A stretch of 64,000 nucleotides of DNA, taken from NCBI RefSeq assembly GCF_018219455.1, contig NZ_CP056122.1, positions 2,542,001 through 2,606,000 on the forward strand, in the 5' to 3' direction. Both the position numbers and the translations under genes were made by a program. Shown in pieces: positions 7,795 through 14,140 of the stretch. The DNA is from Moritella sp. 5 (GTDB lineage Bacteria; Pseudomonadota; Gammaproteobacteria; Enterobacterales; Moritellaceae). How positions within the stretch are numbered: position 1 is the stretch's first letter; each line of letters opens with the position of its first letter. The notes below the pieces were generated by a model. That model was not told where the DNA came from. It made no database searches and was given only the letters and a program-made list of their open reading frames with translations.

Positions 7795-8322
7795 TTAAGT
7801 ATGTTTAGCGTAGATTAACGTACTATCTAACTCACCAGACGGCAGACGCCTAGCGTTGTTTAATTGGGCTTCCAGTTGATACCCACAACGCTTCGCAACC
7901 AACTGACTCTTAGTATTTGAGCCCGCCATTTTAATTTCTACTCGCTTAGCTTCCTTTTCAAGAAAGGCGTACCTTTCCACTAGTTTAACGGCTTCACTAA
8001 CGTAACCAGTGCCCGTTTTGGACGTTTGTAGCCAATAACCTATTTCAAAGAAAGGAACAGATCCATCTCGAACAATAAATCCGACTGCGCCAATAAATGA
8101 GTCAGTTTCTTTCTCTATGATGTTGAACCAAAACTCACCAATAAACGCCTCGTAGTTTCTTATTGCCTCTTGAGTGTTTTTGACGACATCATCTTTCGTG
8201 AGAGATTCTGTAACCCAAGGCAAGAATTGAGAAAACTCGGCTCTACTATCCTCAATTACTTCATACATTGGTTCGGAAAATTCCAACGATGGTGGAGCTA
8301 ACTTAAGTCTTTCACTTTCCAT
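7795..8322 (-). CDS. RimJ/RimL-type GNAT N-acetyltransferase
   Basis: About 175 aa from the chosen start. The frame is open to 8394 but the family N-terminus begins MESERLKLAPPSLEFSEPMY at the ATG 8320-8322, which has GGGAG five bases upstream; the longer start would overlap the neighbouring gene. Features of the ribosomal-protein-acetyltransferase-like subfamily are seen: FLPWV near residue 38, FEIGYWLQTSKTGTGYVSEAVKLV (acetyl-CoA loop region), and NTKSQLVAKRCGYQLEAQL (motif B). In this subfamily the loop is usually RGxGxAxEA; here it is TGTGYVSEA. Lies 22 bp downstream of another GNAT gene. Confidence 0.83.
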   Translation of the reverse strand: MESERLKLAPPSLEFSEPMYEVIEDSRAEFSQFLPWVTESLTKDDVVKNTQEAIRNYEAFIGEFWFNIIEKETDSFIGAVGFIVRDGSVPFFEIGYWLQTSKTGTGYVSEAVKLVERYAFLEKEAKRVEIKMAGSNTKSQLVAKRCGYQLEAQLNNARRLPSGELDSTLIYAKHT

Positions 8323-8344
8323 ATGAACTCCCAGTTTGTTGTGC

Positions 8345-8830
8345 TCAACAATATGATAGAACATGATTTTCGTGAAGTTCACCATCAATGTCAAAGTTTA
8401 GCTCACCAATAGTTGTAAAATCCAAATGGCGATAAAAACGAAGGGCACTTTCATTTTTTACCCATGTTGATAACCAAAATGGATACCCATGTTGAACTTT
8501 GATTTTATCAAGCAATTTTCGACCAATGCCTTTCCCATGAAAATGTTCAGACACATATAGTGTTTTCACTTCATATCCATTCATGGCGCAACCAAAGGTC
8601 GAGGCTAAATCGACAACAATAAAACCAACAAGGTGTTCATCTTTGGTGTAAACCCAAATGTTACACGTTGAATCATCCAACATATTATTAAAATATTGCT
8701 CTGTAAACGTAGACAATGCATAGTGGGAAAGCTTTGTTCTGATACCTTGCGTTGCATAAGTGTGTAACCAAACCTGCAGCGATAAAACAGCCAAATTGAT
8801 ACAGTCACTTTGTGTGGCTTTTCTTATCAT
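8345..8830 (-). CDS. GNAT-family N-acetyltransferase
   Basis: 161 aa. The N-terminus MIRKATQSDCINLAVLSLQVW is the usual first strand and helix of GNAT proteins. Motif A is YEVKTLYVSEHFHGKGIGRKLLDKI with the loop HGKGIG, and motif B is FWLSTWVKNESALRFYRHLDFTTIGE. Closest in style to small PhnO/YitI-like acetyltransferases; acceptor unknown. Start ATG at 8828-8830. It is first of three consecutive GNAT genes on the minus strand and is separated from the DUF2007 gene by 37 bp containing a GTTATAT core. Confidence 0.85.
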   Translation of the reverse strand: MIRKATQSDCINLAVLSLQVWLHTYATQGIRTKLSHYALSTFTEQYFNNMLDDSTCNIWVYTKDEHLVGFIVVDLASTFGCAMNGYEVKTLYVSEHFHGKGIGRKLLDKIKVQHGYPFWLSTWVKNESALRFYRHLDFTTIGELNFDIDGELHENHVLSYC

Positions 8831-8867
8831 GCGTTAACCTCGTGCAGCATATAACACCGTTTGACCT

Positions 8868-9269
8868 TTATGTTTCTTTAAACCAACCACAATCCATGCA
8901 TTTTTTACCATGTTTATAAAAAAACAAAGGGAACCCTAACAATATAAATAATAGGAATGCAGGCTTTTTACCTTTAGTGTAATTAATAACATTACCACTA
9001 CTACATTGAGCGCATTGTTCGGGCTTTTCTTTAAAAGCTAAATCTACATCCTCAGAAAAATTCATGTCTAATATGGCTTTTGCTTCAGTTTCAAATTCCT
9101 CAGGGACAAATAGCCTCACTCCTCCAATAGCATTGGAGTAAAGCCATTGCATATTAACTGTGTGTTCATCCGCAATATAAGCGGGAATCCCCTCACTTTC
9201 TAAGCTAGCTTTAGCTATATTTGCGTCCAAAGGAAATGAATATTTAGACACTACAACAAATTTACTCAT
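8868..9269 (-). CDS. DUF2007 protein with zinc-ribbon and membrane segment
   Basis: 133 aa. The N-terminal 65 residues (VVVSKYSFPLDANIAKASLESEGIPAYIADE...GGVRLFVPEEFETEAKAIL) match the DUF2007 signal-transducer-like fold, which resembles a PII-type ferredoxin fold and is often found in proteins of unknown function. This is followed by paired cysteines CAQC and CMDCGW, forming a probable zinc ribbon split by a hydrophobic stretch (PAFLLFILLGFPLFFY) that may anchor it in the membrane. The start at 9267-9269 has a strong AGGAGGGG. Role unknown. A GTTATGC core lies just upstream (9283-9289). Confidence 0.82.
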   Translation of the reverse strand: MSKFVVVSKYSFPLDANIAKASLESEGIPAYIADEHTVNMQWLYSNAIGGVRLFVPEEFETEAKAILDMNFSEDVDLAFKEKPEQCAQCSSGNVINYTKGKKPAFLLFILLGFPLFFYKHGKKCMDCGWFKET

Positions 9270-9292
9270 ACCCCTCCTAGAAGCATAACAGT

Positions 9293-9316
9293 GTTTATAC
9301 GGCGCTCCGTATAAAC
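9293..9316. repeat. Perfect hairpin upstream of the DUF2007 gene
   Basis: GTTTATACGG and CCGTATAAAC form a perfect 10-bp stem around a 4-base loop. A second imperfect stem, CCGTTT...AAACGG, lies at 9327-9352. Neither has a good T-tract on either strand, so terminator function is doubtful. The place, next to the GTTATGC core at 9283-9289, would fit folded attC remnants. Confidence 0.45.
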
Positions 9317-9384
9317 AACTAGATTACCGTTTCACTCACCTCGTGTAAACGGCGTCAATGTAAGACAGTGTAATTCATATATTT

Positions 9385-9594
9385 TTGAGCCTGCCCATTG
9401 CTAATGGTAGCGATAATAATTATCATTACCCAAAATCTGTATTTAACGATATCTCCGCAGGAAAAGTAAGAATGAAGTGCTGTAAAAAGTCAATAATGGT
9501 AAAAGTGAATAGAAAATGGTTTGAAAAACTAATTTATAGCAGTATCTATAAATGTAATAACTGTAACAAATCGATTAAGCTTAAAGCAAGTTAG
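9385..9594 (+). CDS. Possible small zinc-ribbon protein
   Basis: 69 aa, on the opposite strand to its neighbours. The C-terminal half, MKCCKKSIMVKVNRKWFEK then YKCNNCNKSIKL, resembles small zinc-ribbon proteins of the pattern C-x-x-C...R+xWxExL...YxCxxC. The first Cys pair is adjacent (CC) rather than CxxC, so the ribbon may be degenerate. The first ~28 residues look unlike a natural N-terminus, and translation may begin at the ATG near 9472. Could be a cassette gene or a remnant. Moderate to low certainty that it is expressed. Confidence 0.35.
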   Translation: MSLPIANGSDNNYHYPKSVFNDISAGKVRMKCCKKSIMVKVNRKWFEKLIYSSIYKCNNCNKSIKLKAS

Positions 9595-9622
9595 TTGGCC
9601 AGCCCATATAAACTCATAATGC

Positions 9623-9678
9623 GCTGTTTGTTAAATTTTAATTATATTTTTAGGCGTTAATAGTATCCAACAAACAGC
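9623..9678. repeat. Inverted repeat at the right edge of the accessory run
   Basis: GCTGTTTGTT (9623-9632) and AACAAACAGC (9669-9678) are perfect 10-bp arms around a 36-base AT-rich loop that includes AGGCGTTA. The arms carry AACAAA/TTTGTT, as in the R'' region of attC sites. It may be a degenerate attC or a boundary hairpin. No gene overlaps it. Confidence 0.4.
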
Positions 9679-9790
9679 ATCTCTTTTCTTACTGAGTTAT
9701 GCTTAATCCCTTCACTGCCCTGCTTTCTTCATTGCGAACCAACATTTTTCGCAGCTGAGACAGCAGGACAGGTCACGCAAGTATCAATAA

Positions 9791-11080
9791 TTAACGCTTA
9801 TCTTTAAAGCTATTAACTGCTGTTGATACACTTTCAGCACCTTCATAAATTTCATTCATGATAGAAGATACTTCTGTTATTTTTAAATTAGTCTCATCTG
9901 CTACAGAACCAATTTTAACCATAGAGTCTGTCACGTCATTCGTTAATATAAGATTTTTGCTTACAACTAAATTGATTTCTTCAGTTGATGCTGACGTGCG
10001 AGAGGCTAGCTGGCGGACCTCATCAGCAACAACAGCAAAACCACGCCCTTGCTCACCCGCTCTTGCCGCTTCAATCGCAGCATTAAGTGCGAGTAGGTTC
10101 GTTTGCGCTGCAATCCCGCTAATGGTTTTAACTATTTCAGACACATCTTTAGATAAAACACCCAGCTCTTCTACTTGTTGTATCGATAAGTTTATATTTC
10201 CCAACATCTTGTTAGAAAGCTCAACGGAATCATGAAGTACCTTGCTTCCTTCTAGCGCGACTTGAGATGTTTCGACTGCAGTACTATATGCAATGTTTGC
10301 AGCATCTGATATTTCTAATTCCCTCATCACGTCTGAAGTTATATCTGATGCAAGTTTGACGACTTTATATACCTTGCCATTCGCATCAAAAACAGGGCTA
10401 TACGATGCTTGGATCCATACTTCTTTCCCATTCATATCTTTTCGTAAGAAACGTCCAGAAAAGGTATGACCATTAGAAAGTTTTTCCCAAAAGTCGGGTT
10501 GTTCTTGATAAAAACTATCGAAGCAAAACATGCGATGATGCGAATCTTTTACTTGGTCTAAAGTGTATGAAAAAGTGTCCAAGAAAAGTGAATTGGCATC
10601 TATCACTGTTCCGTTCGGCTCGAACTCAATAACGGCAAAGCTGCAATTAAGCGCCGTAATTAAATCCTTTTGAGTCTGTGCTTGATTATATTGAATAGTG
10701 ATATCACTGGCTATTTTCATTACCCCATCAACAACATTATCTTTGATAATAGGGAAATAGGTAGCTTCAATAACAACTTCATCTCCAGATTTTTTATAGC
10801 GCTTGAACGTTCCAGACAGGGCCTTACCACGAGAAAGATCATTCCAAAAATTGCTATATTCATGGCTAGTAGTAAATTCTTGACTACAAAAAATACGGTG
10901 ATGCTCACCTTCAATTTCATCAAGACTATACCCTAACGCTTTGAGAAAAAGTGGGCTAGCCGTTTTTATGTTACCCTTTTTATCAAATTCAATCGCTGCT
11001 ACTGAATTATTAATAGAGTCGACAATATCATCGTTATAAGTAGGCTTCGGTATTGCAGGTGACTTTTTCTTAAAAAACAT
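9791..11080 (-). CDS. Soluble chemoreceptor with two PAS domains (BdlA-like)
   Basis: About 429 aa from ATG 11078-11080 (GAGAGA upstream); a TTG four codons earlier lacks a ribosome site. Two PAS domains follow one another (about residues 15-130 and 135-255). Each has the Aer/BdlA-type core, [16 protein letters not shown] in the first and [16 protein letters not shown] in the second, and each ends in KxASDIT. The C-terminal MCP signalling domain has an intact hairpin tip ([37 protein letters not shown], residues about 325-361). There is no transmembrane segment and no HAMP domain. The layout matches P. aeruginosa BdlA, a biofilm-dispersal regulator, so it probably senses redox or an intracellular ligand and signals to CheA or to cyclic-di-GMP control. 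The signalling domain is short and no C-terminal methylation-enzyme tether is seen. Confidence 0.88.
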   Translation of the reverse strand: MFFKKKSPAIPKPTYNDDIVDSINNSVAAIEFDKKGNIKTASPLFLKALGYSLDEIEGEHHRIFCSQEFTTSHEYSNFWNDLSRGKALSGTFKRYKKSGDEVVIEATYFPIIKDNVVDGVMKIASDITIQYNQAQTQKDLITALNCSFAVIEFEPNGTVIDANSLFLDTFSYTLDQVKDSHHRMFCFDSFYQEQPDFWEKLSNGHTFSGRFLRKDMNGKEVWIQASYSPVFDANGKVYKVVKLASDITSDVMRELEISDAANIAYSTAVETSQVALEGSKVLHDSVELSNKMLGNINLSIQQVEELGVLSKDVSEIVKTISGIAAQTNLLALNAAIEAARAGEQGRGFAVVADEVRQLASRTSASTEEINLVVSKNLILTNDVTDSMVKIGSVADETNLKITEVSSIMNEIYEGAESVSTAVNSFKDKR

Positions 11081-11239
11081 TCTATCTCTCAAGTTATTAT
11101 CTATATTAAATTATGACCAGTATAGCGAATATAGGTTAAATTAAAATCGACGGCTTAAGCTCCCTTACACCTGCTTACATATACTTACAGCTATATTCGA
11201 TATGTAAAACTTGCTAGTATACAGAATGAAACCATCTAG

Positions 11240-11782
11240 ATTATTTACACTATTTTAAATTATCTAGATGCCGAATATCCTGAAAAGTCTCTGTCACCAA
11301 AGGACACTGAGCTATTAGAAAAAGCACTAAAATGGGAAAAATACTGTGATGTAGAAATTGGAGTCCATATTCGTCGCTATTGTTATCATATTTTATTAGC
11401 AGAACCGAAAATTGTAATCCCCTTCTTCACTCAAGGCGGTCCTTTTTGGGGGCCTTTATTTTTTAAGCTCTTTTTTTCGAAGCTCGAACCTACAATGCGT
11501 AAAGTAATGGCTATCGATGAAAATGGTGCTAAAAAATCAGAAGCCCGTATTCAGCAAGCTATTGATAAATTGCATGACGAATACCAACAACGTGAGTTTC
11601 TAGTCGGTGATAGTTTTAGCCGTGCAGATCTAGCCGCGGCATCATTATTAGCGCCTTTAATCACTCCCAAAGGTTATGGTCTAGATTGGCCCGACGCTAT
11701 GCCTGCAAGGTTACAAGAATTTATCGATAAAAATGAAACGAAGTTAGATAAATTTCATTACTTATATCGCGATTTTCGATGA
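11240..11782 (+). pseudogene. Glutathione S-transferase gene lacking its 5' part
   Basis: The frame is open from just after a TAG at 11237-11239 to 11782. It begins IIYTILNYLDAEYPEKSLSPKD, the end of the thioredoxin-like GST N-domain (normally ESxxIxxYLdexyP). It continues through the helical C-domain with REFLVGDSFSRADLAAASLL (the N-capping box FLxGdxxsxADla) and ends YLYRDFR. The first ~55-60 residues, which bind glutathione, are missing, and there is no start codon or ribosome site at the break. An internal ATG at 11495 would give only 95 residues of C-domain. This is most simply a 5'-truncated gene. Confidence 0.8.
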
Positions 11783-11973
11783 ATTCTATGACTTACAACT
11801 ATACGCAGTGCAGAATAGGAATAAACGTGCGTAGGATTAGTCTATTAATCTAGTTTATGGCACCATTTTCAACACAACATTTCATTAATTACATCAATTT
11901 AAGTAAAACATGGTTGAATGAAACTGCAATAAATGTAACATGGTTATTTTGGCTTTAAAATGGAATTAACCAT

Positions 11974-12393
11974 ATGAAAATAAATGTAATTTCGCTTAGT
12001 CTGCTTTGCTTATCAACATCAACAGCCTATGCTTCTGACATCGACTCATGTAAAGACATAAGTGGTATCTGGAAGTCTCAGGACAATTCCCATAGCTACA
12101 CGATGAAAATTTCGCCATCTAGCGATTTATGTGGAGATAACTGCGTGTCCCTTGATGTGAGTTACACTCTAGATCAGGAGCATAAAAATAAACTAATCTG
12201 CTATGAAGGAAAAGCAGGTGTAAGTGGACAAGTACCTATGGTGTTAGCTTTTGAAGGGAAATATGGTGGACACTCTATTGGTTCATACAACCGAGAGTTA
12301 GAACTTATGTGGACTGGTGTAATACCTAAAAGAAAAGATGGAACTTGGGTTACTAGCATGGATAGTTATTGGTTTAAGAAAATGACTAACTAA
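11974..12393 (+). CDS. Secreted protein of unknown function
   Basis: 139 aa. The first 20 residues (MKINVISLSLLCLSTSTAYA, followed by S-D) form a clear Sec signal peptide with A-x-A type cleavage. The mature part has four cysteines that could form two disulfides and the motif DISGIWKSQDNSHSYTM, resembling small beta-barrel lipocalin-like proteins that begin GxW. Near the end ELELMWTGVIPKRKDGTW continues the strand pattern. No family is assigned. Stand-alone gene on the plus strand, followed by a shared terminator. Confidence 0.65.
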   Translation: MKINVISLSLLCLSTSTAYASDIDSCKDISGIWKSQDNSHSYTMKISPSSDLCGDNCVSLDVSYTLDQEHKNKLICYEGKAGVSGQVPMVLAFEGKYGGHSIGSYNRELELMWTGVIPKRKDGTWVTSMDSYWFKKMTN

Positions 12394-12440
12394 AAGTAGA
12401 ATAAATATTTTAGTTATTTAACCATTGAATTTTAGAAGGG

Positions 12441-12469
12441 AGTAATGAGAGGCTAACCCTCCCATTACT
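12441..12469. terminator. Bidirectional terminator
   Basis: AGTAATG-A-GAGG, loop CTAAC, CCTC-C-CATTACT forms a long interrupted stem followed by TTTATT on the plus strand. It lies between the convergent secreted-protein gene (+) and the PEP-CTERM gene (-). Confidence 0.65.
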
Positions 12470-12607
12470 TTATTAATCATAGCTTTAATTCTACATATAA
12501 TCATATATTATTAATATTCCTTTGAAATACTGTAGATATTGGAACGCTATGTTTTTCGTAAGATAAAATAACTTCCTCTTGATACAGGGGATTTTGAAAA
12601 TATAACA

Positions 12608-13477
12608 TTAAGCTATTTTTCTTTTTCTTGATAGACCAAGACCGACTAAACCAAGACCCAGTAATGTAACTGAAATTGGTGCAGGAACTTGTACTGGAGG
12701 ACCAGTAAACTGGATAAATAAATCCCCATCAATAGCACTGAAAATAGGGTTATCTAAAGAGGAAATATTCGCATATGTCGTTGATTCAAACTGCAACGTA
12801 AAACTATCTGTATTGGCATAAGTTAATAAAACAGCACCTGATGTATCAGTTTCAGCAAAGTTAGTACCCGGACCTTCAAACAGAATAGTAGCACCCATAT
12901 CAGTAGCAGTTAAACTTGCCGCGTTAGTACCAGTGATATAGGACATTAAGCCATCACTTTTAAATACCCGTAACTCTTCACTTTGTTGGTTACCGATATT
13001 GTCTAACTCACCATCAACATCGTAGGCAATAATATTTAATTCATTGGCCATTATTGGAGTTGTAAAAGTATTAGATAGGCCAGCGGTACCATCAAATAAT
13101 TCAAAAACAAATTCTAGTCCACCATTTGCTTCTTGATTGCCCGGTAATGAGCTATCCCTACGATAAAGAAAACCATGATCCCCATTTGGCTCAGCACCGC
13201 TTGTATTCGAATAATTTGGTGCCTGCCAATCAGACACATAATCACCAAACACTGTAGCAGTAACCTTAGCATCAATAGTGCTACCGCCACTCATACCTAC
13301 ATTTGTATAGTGAACAACCGCATCTGAGGTTGCCAGATGACCGGTATCCCAATAAATAGTCTTATCAAAGTTAACGTTATATGGGTTTGAAAAATCAAGG
13401 TCCACAGGCACTGCATAAGCAGATGTGGTTACGAGTATAGTACTCGCTAATAATGATTTACAGAGTATATGTTTCAT
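12608..13477 (-). CDS. PEP-CTERM-like exported protein
   Basis: 289 aa. An N-terminal signal peptide (cleavage after SAYA) precedes a beta-rich ectodomain (residues about 25-255). The C-terminus is VPAPISVTLLGLGLVGLGLS followed by RKRK: a V-P-x-P signature, one hydrophobic span and a basic tail. That is the tripartite PEP-CTERM sorting signal recognised by exosortase, with PAP in place of the commoner PEP. Such proteins are exported and usually linked to exopolysaccharide or surface structures. No exosortase or polysaccharide genes are in this window. The ectodomain has no family I can name. Confidence 0.75.
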   Translation of the reverse strand: MKHILCKSLLASTILVTTSAYAVPVDLDFSNPYNVNFDKTIYWDTGHLATSDAVVHYTNVGMSGGSTIDAKVTATVFGDYVSDWQAPNYSNTSGAEPNGDHGFLYRRDSSLPGNQEANGGLEFVFELFDGTAGLSNTFTTPIMANELNIIAYDVDGELDNIGNQQSEELRVFKSDGLMSYITGTNAASLTATDMGATILFEGPGTNFAETDTSGAVLLTYANTDSFTLQFESTTYANISSLDNPIFSAIDGDLFIQFTGPPVQVPAPISVTLLGLGLVGLGLSRKRKIA

Positions 13478-13756
13478 TTCACGCTCCTAGGTAAATCCGC
13501 TTTTTATAGCCACTTTTCGTAAATATTGTGGCGATAATTGCGGTTGGCTACTATCCTAAAGCAAATGGTGTGCCTATTATTTTTTTGTTAAATTAAACAA
13601 CGCAATAGATTTATCTAATGTTTTTTCCTATCTAAATATTTATTAATTGTAAATCTTATCGACACTCTATTTGAATACTTAATTTGTTATCCTCGATGGT
13701 GCTGGATAGAAAATGTAATGAGTGATTTAAAGATATAACGGCGCTATTAAACAGAA
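13478..13756. other. Intergenic region upstream of the PEP-CTERM gene
   Basis: AT-rich spacer. It has a short hairpin in the leader (ATAGCCAC at 13506-13513 with GTGGCGAT at 13528-13535) and otherwise nothing recognisable; it presumably holds the promoter of the PEP-CTERM gene and the 3' flank of rmf. Confidence 0.4.
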
Positions 13757-13786
13757 AAACCCCGTTAGCAGGGGCCAACGGGGTTT
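13757..13786 (-). terminator. Rho-independent terminator of rmf
   Basis: On the minus strand AAACCCCGTT and AACGGGGTTT make a perfect 10-bp GC-rich stem with a 10-base loop, followed by TTTCTGTTT. It lies 22 bp beyond the rmf stop codon. Confidence 0.85.
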
Positions 13787-13808
13787 CTTTGTGTTTACTA
13801 TGTGTTTA

Positions 13809-13985
13809 TTATTTTATGAAGAGCCCTGTACTTCGGATCTCTTGTGCTTCACGCCAACCACCTAACCACTGACCTCGCGAATCTGCGCTTTGAAATGGAC
13901 AAACTTCATTCGACCTACCTGCTGTTCCAGCTTGATAACCTTTCGAATATGCTCTTTCCAAACGATCTCGTTTCTGTCTCTTCAT
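13809..13985 (-). CDS. rmf: Ribosome modulation factor
   Basis: 58 aa, translated by hand. It begins MKRQKRDRLERAYSKGYQAG, followed by TAGRSNEVCPFQSADSRGQW and then LGGWREAQEIRS. These match E. coli RMF (55 aa) over nearly its whole length. RMF binds the 30S subunit near the anti-Shine-Dalgarno site and converts 70S ribosomes to inactive 100S dimers in stationary phase or stress. The start ATG at 13983-13985 has AGGAATCTAG upstream. The position next to the uup-rlmKL-zapC-pyrD block mirrors E. coli, although the pqiABC genes between rmf and uup are replaced here by a DUF3466 gene. A strong terminator follows. Confidence 0.97.
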   Translation of the reverse strand: MKRQKRDRLERAYSKGYQAGTAGRSNEVCPFQSADSRGQWLGGWREAQEIRSTGLFIK

Positions 13986-14076
13986 TCTAGATTCCTCAAA
14001 AAATGTTTAACTTAAACTTGAGACTTTCCAAGCCTCTATTAAGTAATAGGTTAAGATAATCGACAAATCAAATAAA

Positions 14077-14107
14077 AAAGCCGCAGTAATGAAATTACTG
14101 CGGCTTT
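14077..14107 (-). terminator. Rho-independent terminator after the DUF3466 gene
   Basis: A 14-bp perfect stem, AAAGCCGCAGTAAT with ATTACTGCGGCTTT, has a 3-base loop and a T-rich tail (TTTTTTATTTG) on the minus strand, 33 bp after the DUF3466 stop. Confidence 0.88.
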
Positions 14108-14140
14108 ATGAAACAAAGCGTAATATTTAACGTTTAACGT

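Noticed and set aside
7294-8830. GNAT toxin-antitoxin modules (TacT type)
   Set aside because: No small DNA-binding antitoxin gene (RHH/DUF1778) lies next to any of the three acetyltransferases.
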